In this document: one piece after another, positions 12,543-24,673 of the stretch
Numbering within the stretch: position 1 is the first letter of the stretch
Layout: each line of letters opens with the position of its first letter
NCBI RefSeq assembly: GCF_030704535.1
Contig: NC_081807.1
Coordinates: forward strand, 2,521,001-2,585,000
Source: Vitis vinifera
Taxonomy: Eukaryota; Streptophyta; Magnoliopsida; Vitales; Vitaceae
Length of the DNA stretch: 64,000 nt
Direction: 5' to 3'
The notes under the pieces: generated by a model
What the model saw: only the letters and a program-made list of their open reading frames with translations
What the model was told of the DNA's origin: nothing
Database searches by the model: none
Made by a program: the position numbers and the translations under genes

Positions 12543-13960
12543 ATTTTTTCTTTGTGGGAAAATATTGGATGCATGGAAGGAAGGAAGCAAAGGAGTGTTA
12601 CAGCCACTTACCCCAAAGAGAAAGGTCGGGAAAAAGGAGAACAAGATATAATATGTGGTATCTTCTTCCACTATTTTCATCCATTTTCTTTTGATTATGA
12701 TTCCAAGAATCCATATTTGAAAACCTTTGGTGGGTTGAATTTGGATTTCATAATTTGGAGGAGAAAATTTTAGTTTTTGATCTAGAATTGTCTTCTTCTT
12801 CTCTTTCTTTTTTATTTATTTATTTTTTATTTTTTGAAGGGCTTTCAAGAAAAGGAAAAGAAATTGAAAATATTATAAAGATAAGTTTGGTAACTGTTTT
12901 TTAAAACAACTCTGAAAAACAGTTTTTAAAAATTATTATTTGATTTTTGTAAAACAAAAGTTTATTTAGAAACCTAAAATATTTTTAATATTTTAAAATA
13001 TGTTTTAAAACTAATTTTTATATGTAGTGTTTTATTTTTAATTATTCCACATGTTTATATAATTATTTCTTAAAACAGTTCTCAAAAAATAAATAAAAAT
13101 AACTAAAAGATGTTTTATAAAAACACATGTTTTCTGTTCTCAAGAATATAAAATAAAAAATAATTTTTGATTCCTAAACATGTTTCTCGTGTTTTTTTTA
13201 TTTTGAAAAACAAAAAACTATTCAAAAAAAATAGTTCTCAAACAAACCCTAAATTTTATTATTGAATTTATTATATAAAATTCAAAATTATGTATATACA
13301 AAAGTTTATATATTTTTAAAATTTTTTTATTATGTATATCTTTCTTTCTCTTTATTCTCTTTTTCTCATATTTTTAAATATTTCATTTAAATCATGAAAC
13401 CATTGAAAAAGGAAGAAAAAACACAATGAAATAAAATTGATTGAATTTTAATAAATTTTTTTTTTCTTCAATCTTTTTTTTTTCTTTTTCATTTTCATTC
13501 CCTCCAACTCTTTCTCAAATTTTCCAAAATTCCTCGCTCCCCCTCTCCATGGAAATTCATATTTTGTAAAATTAAATTGTTAACAACTAATTGCCCTTCC
13601 AACAAAACCTTGTTTAGGGAAAATGATGGATCATTTTAGCTTCAATTTCAATCAATTTCATAAAAATATTTTTAAATAATATTTTCTATCTCATGAAATG
13701 TAGGATGATTGAAAATTTTGAAAGGAGCAACAATTTCTAATTCATTGACTAAGAAATACCTTTCTTAAAACATTGGTCGAAGAACTCAATATTGTTTTTG
13801 GAACCCATTCAATAGACTTTTAAATACAAGTCTTGATTCCACGTGGATACCAAATTAAAAGGCTTTTGTCTTCCCATTAGTCAAGATTCCCATCATCCAA
13901 ACACAATCCCAAAGAAAAAGGAATTATTATTTTGGTAGATAAAGCTGATAATGACAGTAA

Positions 13961-14684
13961 TGTAGGGACCTCCCCTCCTGAGAACACGTGCCACGCATCT
14001 CATGGTGACACGAAGAACGTATTATCATCCGGATACACGTGACACACCTCTCATATCCGGACTGCCTCAAGGAAGTTCAAACGACACTTGTAAGCATAGA
14101 ACATCCGGACGGCTTCCACAAATACATCCGGATGACTAGCATAAGTCATCCGAATATAATTGTCCGGATCATTGACTGAAGTAAGAAAGTCTTACACGTT
14201 ATCACAACAGCCTGCCATAGCCCACGTCCGCCACCTACAGAGTGAAGGGACAAGATGAAGTGACAACAAGTCACTTCCTACGATCATTTCACATGATCAC
14301 CTGCCACGATCTCTGACAGCCGCATCACCTACCACGGTCTCTGTCAAACTGCCCGTAGGGTGATGATGGCCCTGCCACCACCTAGTGTCATCATGACAAC
14401 ACAAAATATCTCCCCACCATTAAAGAAGGAATCAAAGCTTCTGATACTATATATATCAACCTTCACACAAAGAGGAAGGTAAGCTTGCTATACCTAGTAA
14501 AAGGCCAACTGATTTATCTCTCTCTCTAACCATGGCTGACAAAACCATCGGAGGGTGCGTCCGGACACCCCGTCCGAACGTCTTTTGCAGGGAGAACGAC
14601 TGAATCAAGAACCTATATTGGTTGAGATCGTGCGCCCATCCATTTGGCAACTACGTGGATCACCATGGACATGAGGCCTCAACA
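13961..14684. mobile_element. Solo LTR of an LTR retrotransposon (fossil)
   Basis: A 724-bp insertion present in B2 and absent from the matching point in A2 (near 10527). It begins TGTAGGGACC, ends CTCAACA, and is flanked by the 5-base direct repeat AGTAA (13956-13960 and 14685-14689), the hallmark of LTR-element integration. It is much less AT-rich than its surroundings. It contains a TATATATA-type box at 14448-14456 and several TCCGGA/TCCGGAT words in the upstream U3-like part. No internal region or second LTR exists, so it is the product of LTR-LTR recombination. It is younger than the A2/B2 duplication. Superfamily not determined. Confidence 0.88.
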
Positions 14685-15528
14685 AGTAAGGTTCAAGTAA
14701 AGATGTAAAATTTAGCTCCAAGATTAACAAATATTTATAATTGAGTTAAATGATATGATTTTCACATGATATTAAAAATATCTAAAAGACATAGAAATTA
14801 CATAAAATAAATTTATATCATGTGACTATGTTATATCATCTACTATACACATTATTTGATTTTTTTTTTATGCTTTTAATTCCCTAATGATTTAATTTAA
14901 AGAAAATCATAAAAATAAATAAATTAAATTCATATGTAAAGTAAAATCTTTAAATTATTTTTCAAAATACAATTTAAAATGAAAATATTAAAATTATTTT
15001 TTAAATGATTTCATCATGGTTTTTTATTTCATATAATAAAATATAAACTTCTAAAATATATGCAAAAAGTCTAAAAAAAAAATAGTTATTGCTTCCTTTC
15101 AAATATTTGAAAATTACATTTTAAAAATGTTATTATTAATATTAAATTTTGTTGAATATCTCATTGATTACTTTCAACAACATTACTAAAATGTTATATT
15201 ATCAATAATAAAATAAAATAGGAAAAAAGAATAAATTATAGAAAATATTTGTTTTTACTTAAAATTTAACTTATTCAATTATAAAATACAAAAATTAAAT
15301 TAAATTTTAAAAAATTAAAAAGATATAACTAAAATTCTATTAATATCTCTATCATGCTTTTCTTTTTCAAATATTTTTAATAAAAAAATACTAAAATATT
15401 TTTTAAAAAGAATTTAAAGAAGTATAATAAATGTGACACTTAGAGATAAAAAAATAAAATAAAATAAAAAGCCCTGATTTTATTTTCTTCTCTTTTATGC
15501 TTTGACTTTTAGTAACAAATCTCTCTGG

Positions 15529-15772
15529 GGGTACCTGTGTGATGCTGATACTACAGGAGGATGTAGCTTGTAGCATGGAGCTTCTCTTCAGAACTCTATG
15601 TGGGGATTCTTCATGCATTGCCAATAGACTAACTGGCGCCCCAAGTGGCTCATGGTGTTCATTTGCATGGCCATCCGACTCGAACTCAATGGCTGGTGTC
15701 TCACTCTTCGGCACGACCACTGCCATCAGTTACTGTACTCTCCTTTGGGTTCTGTCCATCTCCAAGGGGCGG
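15529..15772 (+). pseudogene. Broken LHT exon-3 fragment, copy in block B2
   Basis: Second copy of the exon-3 fragment, aligning with 11363-11619 and with the intact exon at 22207-22470. It shares with the A2 copy the GGCGCCCCAAGTGGCTCATGG variant and the loss of the segment encoding IIVAQLPNL. Both copies therefore descend from one already-broken fragment that was duplicated with the block. Frame-disrupting differences remain, and no splice sites or neighbouring exons are present. Confidence 0.88.
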
Positions 15773-15962
15773 CGGAATGGGGGATATCTAGAAGTACGGT
15801 CATCCCGTTAGAGATCTTATACTTAAAAATCCTTAAACCCAGTTTTTCATCGCATAGAAGATCAAGAGCTAATGTTACCAAAGATATTTTCCTTTGCAAT
15901 CTTGGTTACGAATAACACCACTAATCATAACTTATTACTAATGATAATAACATTGACAATAT

Positions 15963-16622
15963 TATTAAATTATCAATTTTTCTAAAAGTTTAAATTTATC
16001 GAATTTGGGTTTAATATGTATATCATGTTCTTTAACACCCTCCTTCATATGCGACCCTTGTACCCATACATGGAGAGATAAACTAACAAAAGAGAACAAA
16101 TACAATTTTTCTGTATTGACAATATTGTTAAACTACCGATTTTCCCTAGACAAGAAAGAACAAATGCAAATAGTCCCCCTTTTTTAGGCATTGATAATAT
16201 TGTTAAACTACCGATTTTTTTAAAAGTTTAAACTGGTAGGATTTTGGTTTAATATAAATATCATCTTTTTTAACACCCTCCAGTTTTTTCTTTTTTCTTT
16301 TTTTGTTACCTTGATAATATTTTTAAAAGATTAAACTTGTAGGATTTGGATTCAATATGAATGTCATACTCTTTAATACTCTCCCTGACATACGGCCCTA
16401 TATCCTTATATAGCACATGGAGAGATAGGCAAATAAGGGAAAACAAATGCAGATAAACCTTTTTTTTTTTACTCACAAATGTACAAATAAGAAAACAAAT
16501 ATGCAAATTAAACACAAAACCTCCCACCAAATTAAGCTCTAATACCATGTTAAACTACCAATATTACTAAAAGTTTAAACTTATAAGATTTGGGTTCAAC
16601 ATATATATCATGCTCTTTAACA
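15963..16622 (-). mobile_element. TRIM-like LTR element array (fossil) in block B2
   Basis: Counterpart of 11806-12355. LTR-like units of 75 bases are seen at 15963-16037, 16201-16275 and 16548-16622, with partial ones near 16126 and 16320-16378. The unit at 16548-16622 is again abutted on the minus strand by the TGGTATTAGAGC primer-binding site (16547-16536), and purine-rich tracts precede the others. There is at least one LTR unit more than in A2, so the array changed after the block duplicated. Non-coding and degraded. Confidence 0.75.
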
Positions 16623-16849
16623 GATATTACTCATTTCGAGAAACGTTATTTTGTCAATATAAAACATATTAGTTAATAAACGTATAGATAGGCTATATCT
16701 AAAAGTATAGTCACCTAATTAAACATTTTATATTTAAAAACCCTAATACCCAGTTTTTCATTGCACAAAATATCACCCAAGAAATTCTCATAGAAGATCA
16801 AGAGTTAATGGTTGAAAAGATATTTTTATTTATGAAGTTAATGCAACAT

Positions 16850-19060
16850 TGTGAGGCATAGCCCAATTGATAGAGTAGGGGTGGACCTCAAGGCCGCTTC
16901 CACTACTTCATATTTGAAGATTTGGCATCTTTCCCTCAAATCAACTCTCCATCAAGATTGAATCCATGATCGAAACCCATGCCCACAACCAACCCATTAA
17001 CTCCCATCTTCCACCATGGAAAGTAAAATGTGTGAAGGAGATGAGGTCATAGTCATCACTCCATTTTTGTTATATCAACCTAGCAAATGGTCTTGTTTTG
17101 GTTTTTTCCTGGTCTGCTAATGAACTTTGTTAAGACATTGGACATGGGAGATAGATATTTAAATATAAAGAAATATCTAGATTTATAATTTAATATAAAT
17201 CAAATTGATTTCCAATGTAGGATAATGTTATAGTAATCAAAGTGGTATAATTTATGTATTAATGGAAGTGGTGTTATCTCTTTTCCCACCTCTTTCTTAA
17301 ATGTTATCTTTCTTTAAAGTTTCCCATAGTTGTGTTCATATTAGAGGCTAGAAAAATATCCAAAATCTTGCATGGAGGATTAACATCGAGAGAAAAATGT
17401 TGAACGCACTTAATTTAGATTTAATTAAAAATTAAATATAATAATTAAAGTAGCTGAGAAAGTATCGTTATGGGATCACAAAGTCATAACCATTCTCAAA
17501 ATACATCTCCGTTATATTATTTTAAAATAGCATATTTCCTTTTATATAAATATTATTAATTTTATACTTCATTAATTCTTATGATTTTAAAACACGTCTA
17601 TATCATTAAAACAAAAAGTTCATTACTATATAATATCTTAAATTTCTTCCCCTAAAGTAGATCTAATCATCTTTCACGCAAATACAATACCACTTATCAT
17701 ATGTCATAGGATTAAGAACTAGATCAGGTCTTAAGGTACTCTTGGGTTCTGTCACTATATGTATTGTTTGTTTTATACGCAATAGATGCGTATGACTTTC
17801 AAATATGTCTATTCAGTTAAAAGTTTGTCTCATATCGGGATCAAGAATCAAATTTAATGATATTTACTTAGTTAAAAAAAAAAAACTCACTATAGATCTC
17901 TTCAACCAGATAAGACGTACTAAAAAAAATTAAGACTCAAAACCTCAACAAATTAATTTGATTTTCAATAACATGATAAGATGGTTCTAATCAAAGTGAT
18001 ATGACTTAAATGTTAATGAAAGTGGCGTTCATTATTTTAGTCTCCCCATGTTCCACATTGGGACACATTTTCTAATCCCACTTTTATGTCTTTTTCCTCT
18101 ACCTTATCATTTCTTATGCACCTAATTTATAAAAGTTCACATGAATATTAAAATAAAAAAGCAAAGAAAACCTATTATTAGACTCTCTAAGAGCTTTTTC
18201 TAAGTCTTAAAGGTAACCATTAGAAGTCAAATATAAATTTTCAATGTTAGGATGAAATTTTCAAACCAACCTCTTTCCAACACGTCAAGCCCACACACCA
18301 AACATCACTTTGTATAATACCAAATTGAAAGTAACATAATTTTATTTAGAGTATAAAAATGAATCTTATATTTAAAATAATTATTTTTAAACTATGATTC
18401 TCAAATATAAAACTCACTCATATTATAAAAATCACGACTTCTGGTTCTACATCCAAATCAATCAGAACAATAAAAATAATTACTTTTATTTTTATTTCAA
18501 TAGGTAAATATCAACCCACAACACTCTTTGTATTCAAATATATAAATTTATATTTGATGAATTTCATTTAATAAATTTTTATCCGGTATCAATTATAACC
18601 ACTAAAATTTTCAACGAGGGTAGCTAGGCCTAGGTTTTCTTTTGGCACATATACTCTAACCCCAAGTGGTCCACTTGAAAACAACTTGAGTAGGGAAAAT
18701 AATGATGCACCTATGTGGTCACAAGATTGCTTCATTTAAAAAACCAAAAAATAGGTGGGAGACCTAGACTTGAAGCCACTTAGCAAAACACTTGTGTACA
18801 TTCCAATTTCCAAAGAGTTTTTTCTTTGTAGGACAATAATGGATGTATGGAAAGGAAACAAAAGGGTTACAGCCAATTACCCCAAAAAGAATGATGGGGA
18901 GAAAGGAGAACAAAATATAAAGTATGGTATCTTCCTCCACCATATCATCCATTTTCTTTTAATTATGACTCCAAGGATCCATATTTGAAAACCTTGGGTG
19001 GGTTGGAGGAGAAGATTTTTAGTCTTTGATCTAAAATTATCTAACTCTCTTTCCAAAAGG
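16850..19060. repeat. Duplication block C1 (homologous to A1)
   Basis: This block follows the order of A1 (7270-9380) with substantial divergence and ends with the same GGATGTATGGAAAGG and CCATATTTGAAAACCTTGGG words that open A2/B2. The layout A1-A2-B2-C1 suggests an original A1+A2 unit duplicated more than once, followed by loss of parts. No gene is supported. Confidence 0.65.
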
Positions 19061-19108
19061 GGTTGAGAGGTATTGTGGAAAAGGGAAAAAAAAAATGAAA
19101 AGAATTAT

Positions 19109-19759
19109 ATGTTTGGTTCCCAGAAAGTACAAAGGAAAGAAAAAAAAATATTAAGGCTATGTTTGGTTCTCATAAAATTTGAGAGAAAATGTAAAAGAAA
19201 TAAAATAGAGAGGAAAATTAAAAGGAAATAAAAAGTTAAGGAAAATAAAAAATAGAGTTAAAGATGATAAATTATTTTTATGTGCTACTTCAAACTCATT
19301 TTATTTATTTTAACTCATCAATATAAAAATTAAATAATTTTAAAATGCATAAATTTCTAACTAATTTTAATTATATTTAATTTTCTTTGGAATATTTTAT
19401 AGGTCAACCAAACATGAGAAAATCATTTTCCTTAACATTTTTTTTCTTTCTTTTGTACTTTCCGGGAACCAAACATAACAAGGAAAATGATTTTCTCATG
19501 TTTGGTTGACTTATAAAATATTCCAAAGAAAATTAAATATAATTAAAATTAGTTAGAAACTTATGCATTTTAAAATTATTTAATCTTTATATTGATGAAT
19601 TAAAATAAATAAAATGAGTTTGAAGTAAAAAATAAAAATAATTTATCATCTTTAACTCCATTTTTTATTTTCCTTCAATTTTTCTTTCCTTTTATTTTTC
19701 TTTTCTATTTTCTTTCATTTGCATTTTCCCTCAAAATTTCCAAGAACCAAACATAACTT
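19109..19759. repeat. Long inverted repeat (fold-back MITE pair)
   Basis: Left arm 19153-19433 and right arm 19480-19759 are near-complete reverse complements of about 280 bases, separated by 46 bases. The spacer (19434-19479) is itself the reverse complement of the 44 bases just before the left arm (19109-19152). Arm ends read AAGGCTATGTTTGGTTC and AAGGAAAATGATTTTC, matching the dispersed MITE-like family at 1186-1475. A transcript crossing it would fold into a hairpin of about 280 bp. No coding capacity. Confidence 0.88.
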
Positions 19760-20940
19760 AAAATTCTTATGAAATGAAATGGAAATATAATACAAATCAT
19801 TGTTAATTATTAAAATATTATGATAAATTATTAATAATTAATAATTAAAACAAATTTTCAAACATTAGAATATTGATATTTTACATTCCTAAAGTTATCA
19901 TAATAAATTTCTATAATTAATATAACCTATAATATGAGTCCATTTATAAATAATAAATATTAAATTAATTATAAAAATATAAAATAATTTTAAAAACGAA
20001 AAATGTTAATCTTATTTATTATAATATATTACAATATATTATCTATTAATATAATTAATATATTAATATATTATAGCATTTGATATATCTATTTATAAAC
20101 ATTGTTTATTGATTAATATCATATTTGTAACTAAATTATTGGTATATTATGTTATTTCATATATTACTTTTATTAATTTAAAATTATATATATAGAAAAA
20201 TCTCAAATTTAATTTAATTGTTAAAAATAATTCACTTGTTTTAAAATGTTATTTCTTCCAACCCAAAGAGCTTACCTCATACAACATACTAACTTAATTT
20301 TCTAATGAAAAATAATTATTAATAATCAATAAAAATAAGATTTTAAAATTGTTATTAATTGGAAATGATACAAATCATTACTAATTATTAAAATTAATTT
20401 TCAAACTTTAAATTATTGATATCACATCCCTAAAGTTGTAAAAAATTACATTTGAAGAATTTATTAAAAAATTATTATTATTATTATTATTTAAAAAAAT
20501 GCAGAATAAAATAGTACATTATGAAACAGTATCAGCTACATCAACCCCACGTTCATCCCATGTGTCTCTAGAATCTCTACCCATCCCCACCATCTCGTGC
20601 AAGGAAAAAGTTGTTCTCTTTCCCCATTTGACTTAGACATTTCCAAAAGGGTTTGATCACGCGTCTCTTTAAACCCATCTCATTCATACTCCTTCACACC
20701 TAACTCTCGCCTCCTACCTTTTCCCTACTCTACTCTTCATTTTCATTTTCTTGATATGAAAAAAATAAAAATAAATAAATTTTTAATTATTTTTTTCTGA
20801 TCATCCTAAACAAAGACTTGATTAAACTAATGACACAGGATTAGTCGCTCAAATTAAGCTAACCATGTTAATTTTTTAATAATTAATACCAACAACTTTG
20901 ACCCAAATTCACATCGGCAACCGTGGCTCACCCTGCCACA
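19760..20940. other. AT-rich intergenic stretch before LHT gene 2
   Basis: No gene or recognised element. The sequence is extremely AT-rich up to about 20510, then becomes more mixed (20520-20760 has C-rich words) on approach to the promoter of the second permease. Confidence 0.7.
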
Positions 20941-20947
20941 GTGCAGG

Positions 20948-21001
20948 ACACGTATGCAAAATGCAATGTCACTCGACGTGTCCACATGCGTCACGCACGT
21001 G
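20948..21001 (+). promoter_or_regulatory. ACGT-box cluster upstream of LHT gene 2
   Basis: Within 55 bases there are ACACGTAT, ACGTGTCC (20976-20983, ABRE type) and a perfect G-box CACGTG (20996-21001), about 350-400 bases before the ATG at 21346. Such clusters bind bZIP/bHLH factors and often confer ABA or light response. Function here is inferred only. Confidence 0.45.
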
Positions 21002-21345
21002 ATGTCACTCGGTTGATCCGCCTAGACATCAGGGATGTGCTTTCCTATAGATACTAGGAGATGCTCTGCTTTCATGCACCTCTCACGTTTCCTGTGCTCA
21101 CTGTACAAGCGGCCAAAAGGCTGAAGCTTCGGGACGAATAAAAATTGCACGGCCTACCACACATCTCCTAGAAGCTTGAAAGAGTTGCAGAGAGAGAAGA
21201 CATGGGAAAAATTACACGCATCTCCTAGAGGCTTGAACTTTACTATCATTGAAAAATTACACGCATATCACACATCTCGGAAAAGCTCGGGCTCAAATCC
21301 TTGTAAACCGGCCGAAGAAGGAGGAGTTGCAGAGAGGAAGAAGAC

Positions 21346-23480
21346 ATGGGAGAGGTGATGGTGGAAGAGTATCCATTTGTCCATGTGGTTACCACCGTGC
21401 CCAGCCCCATTCAGGAGGTGGTGCCAAAACCACAGGAGGATTGGCTCCCGGTCTCCGACTCCAGGAAGGAGGTGCCAAGCCCACAAGAAGGATGGCTCCC
21501 TATCACCGAGTCCAGAAAGGGCGGCGCCTTTACCTCTGCATTTCATTTGCTGGCCTCAGGGATAGGGATTCAGGCTTTTTTGCTTCCCGTAGCTTTTTCT
21601 AAGTTGGGATGGTAAGCAAAAATTATTATACATAATTCTTTTTAATTTTATAATTATTAAAAAAAAAAAAAATCCCTTAGATGGTCTGAGCTTTAGTTTA
21701 CTCGCTTTCCCGGAATCAGGATCTGAAAATTTTTTATATTGACTATATCTGTGGAGTCAAGAGAGGTGGACGCAGGAGTCTTAGTTTAATTACTTTGTGC
21801 GTATTCGATTGCTGGTACCTACCTACTTAGCAATTGGCATTATCTCTTAGACTTTTCAAAGGGTTTGGATTATTATTGAAGCATACCAATGGATGGCTTG
21901 AAATCTTGAGGCTGATTTTGACTGTATGTAGGTTCTGGGGAATAGCATGTTTGTTGTTGGCATTTGCGTGGCAGCTCTACACCAAGTGGCTTCTTGTGCA
22001 GCTTCATGAACCAGGTCCTGGAACCCGGTACAGCAGATACCTTCATCTCTCAGTTGTGGCCTTTGGTGAGGAGGAGGAGGATAGACTGTTTTTCACTTTT
22101 TTTTTTATTTATCAGCCACTGATGTGTAGAAGAGAGTTGTGTAAATATAAAGAGACTGTTTTTCAGGTCCAAAGCTGGGGAAGTTGCTTGCTCTGTTCCC
22201 AGTGATGTATCTCTCTGGGGGTACCTGTGTGATGCTGATCAACTATGGGGGCGGTAGCATGGAGCTTCTCTTCAGAACTGTGTGTGGGGATTCTTCATGC
22301 ATTGCCAATAAACTAACTGGGGCCGAGTGGTTCATGGTGTTCACTTGCTTGGCAATCATCGTGGCTCAGCTCCCCAACTTGAACTCGATGGCTGGTGTCT
22401 CACTCCTCGGCGCAGCCACTGCCATCAGTTACTGTACTTTCCTTTGGATTCTATCCATCACCAAGGGCAGGCCAGCTGGTGTGTCATACAGCCCACCAGA
22501 GGCAGAATCAAGGATGGCAAGAATTGGGGAAGTCTTGACTGCAATTGGGATGATTGCTCTTGCATTTAGAGGTCACAATGTTGTCCTTGAGATACAGGTA
22601 AATGTTCATATCCTTCAACGGTTCTCTAACTCATCAAGCTTTAACTCTCAACACATATGACAACATTCAGCTTTCGTAATGTAAAATGCATATGATGATG
22701 CAGGGGACAATGCCTTCAAATCCAAAACATCCATCACAAGAGCCAATGTGGAGAGGAGTGATTGTTTCATGTTCCATAACCGCTGCATGTTTGTTTCCAC
22801 TGGCAATAGCCGGATACTGGGCTTATGGAAACAGGGTAAGTAGCATTTCCTTCAGTTCAATTTTTTCAAGGGCTGAAGATTTCAATTTGAATTTTTCTAT
22901 CTTGCCCAACGATAGTCCCACCATAAGCTGGTTTTACAGTGTGTGCTTCAATTGATGCCAGATACCTGCAAATGGAGGGTTGTTAAGTGCATTTTCAGAG
23001 TTCCATGGACAAAACACCAAAAAGCTAGTGATGAGGATGATATACCTGCTGATAGTGGTGAACAGCTTGTGTTCATACCAAATCTATGCCATGCCAGTTT
23101 TCGACAACTTGGAGTTCAGGTACATCAGCAAGAAGAATAAGCCATGCTCACGTTGGGTCCGTGCAGCAATCAGGGTGTTCTTTGGTGGACTGACAACTTT
23201 CATAGCAGTAGCAGTTTCATTCTTGGGAAGCTTAGGTCCTCTAATTGGAGGGATCGCATTGCCTCTGACACTTGCTTATCCATGTTTCATGTGGATCGCC
23301 ATCAAGAAACCCCGTCAGTATGGTGCCATGTGGTATCTCAATTTGGGACTTGGCTGTTCAGGCATTATACTCAGTGTCCTGTTAGTTGCTGCAGCAGTAT
23401 GGAAGATAGTGGACAAAGGCATAGATGCCAGTTTCTTCAACACTCACTTATCACCTCTATTGAAGCCCCCACAGTCATAA
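21346..23480 (+). CDS. Lysine/histidine transporter-like amino-acid permease (LHT8/AATL1 type), copy 2
   Basis: Proton-coupled amino-acid permease of the AAAP family in a cell membrane, paralogue of the gene at 3539. Exons 21346-21611, 21932-22065, 22167-22597, 22704-22835 and 22962-23480 join at GT-AG sites in frame and give 493 residues. Exons 3 and 4 have exactly the lengths of the first copy (431 and 132), and intron positions match. Shared landmarks include W-x-LYTxxLLVxLHE, YLSGGTC, AQLPNLNSMAGVSL and AFRGHN. The N-terminus lacks the SP/TP repeats of copy 1 but carries the motif WLP(I/V)(T/S)(E/D)SRK twice (33-41 and 50-58); copy 1 has it once. The 5' UTR has a small duplication of GAGTTGCAGAGAG-type sequence near 21182 and 21324. 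The two broken exon-3 pieces at 11363 and 15529 resemble this gene more than copy 1. Confidence 0.94.
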
Positions 23481-24670
23481 CACAGATGGAAAGCGCATAC
23501 CTTGAGTACAGTTCTGGCTCTTACAATAATGAAGATGAAATCTGAGGAAAGAAAACCAAGAAGATTTCCATTCAAGAGGAAAGAAGTGCACCTGGCTAGC
23601 CAATGAGAGAAAAGAGCATACCAAGGTGACAATGATAGTTTCAAACATGGATCAAATCACATAAAATGCAGTTTTATACAGATAATTTCAATGGCTTCAT
23701 TGCTTTAGCAGTGTATAAACTCAACCCAAATGTGTTATCTGAGATTTGTTTCACATAAATGGATGACTTATAAATATACTCAAGCAAGATAATCTGATAC
23801 TTTGATCTATAAGGTTTTAGATTGTAGTTTTCATGCAGTGTATATTGCTGGATTCTTCACAATTGCAGAGACAATACAAAATATGCACAAGTCTTTCAAT
23901 TTTCATTAACTCATCTAATTTGAGAGACAAGGAATGCAAAAATCAAGAAGCCTGGGAACTTGATGTCCCGGGAATCCATTTTCCATCAATACTAAAAGCC
24001 TAGATACCTGAGACCTCGAAACTCTGCAGCATGCACCTAGATATTCTTCAAATTTGTCTACCTTCATCTTGTTTTCCAACTTCATGATCTCTAAAATTTG
24101 TCTTGTGAGACTGGACACTACCAAAAGGCTGCCTAAAACCAATGCATTTGTTGGTTCATAATTCCACTCTCTTCTGATCATGATATAAGAAATGGTGTTG
24201 GGGGAGGCCCTGTAACATATCATGTATGATTTTGGCCAGCTTCCTTGTCTAAGAGCTCACATCGGGAACAGTCTCTGCATCTCCACCAATGTAGAAGAAA
24301 GTATCGTCCTAAAGGTGTATTCAAAAGCAACTCTGCTTCATTTTGATCAAATTGCAGTAGTTACAAACAAAGTGCCAATACCTACTATCAGTGTAATAGC
24401 ACTGAAAAAAAATACTAAGATAGCATTATCTTTCATATAGCTACAAATGTTTACTGTTATACAAGCAGCTTAGCATCTAATCACATGCTCTGTTATTAAT
24501 AATATACAACCAACCCAACTCACAAGGGCCTTACTCTTGGACACTCACAATTTCTGATCTTGTAACCCTTGTTATCAGCAGACACAGTACACTCCTTGAT
24601 TTGTACAGCACCGTCCACACCGTCCATTCTTAGTTTTCTCCTCCCAATGGCCAATGTACAACACTTTCTG
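23481..24670. other. Intergenic stretch and 3' UTR of LHT gene 2
   Basis: The first few hundred bases are presumably 3' UTR. The remainder is moderately AT-rich single-copy-looking DNA with no supported gene; open frames on both strands are short and lack family features. Confidence 0.6.
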
Positions 24671-24673
24671 GAT

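Larger units (their letters stand above)
12543..16684. repeat. Duplication block B2 (tandem copy of A2)
   Basis: Tandem relative of A2 in the same orientation, 4.1 kb long. The extra length is mainly the solo LTR at 13961-14684 and additional LTR-like units near 16126-16275. It carries its own LHT exon fragment (15529-15772) and TRIM-like array (15963-16622). Its left half has no counterpart of A1; block C1, which resembles A1, instead follows B2 on the right. Confidence 0.8.
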
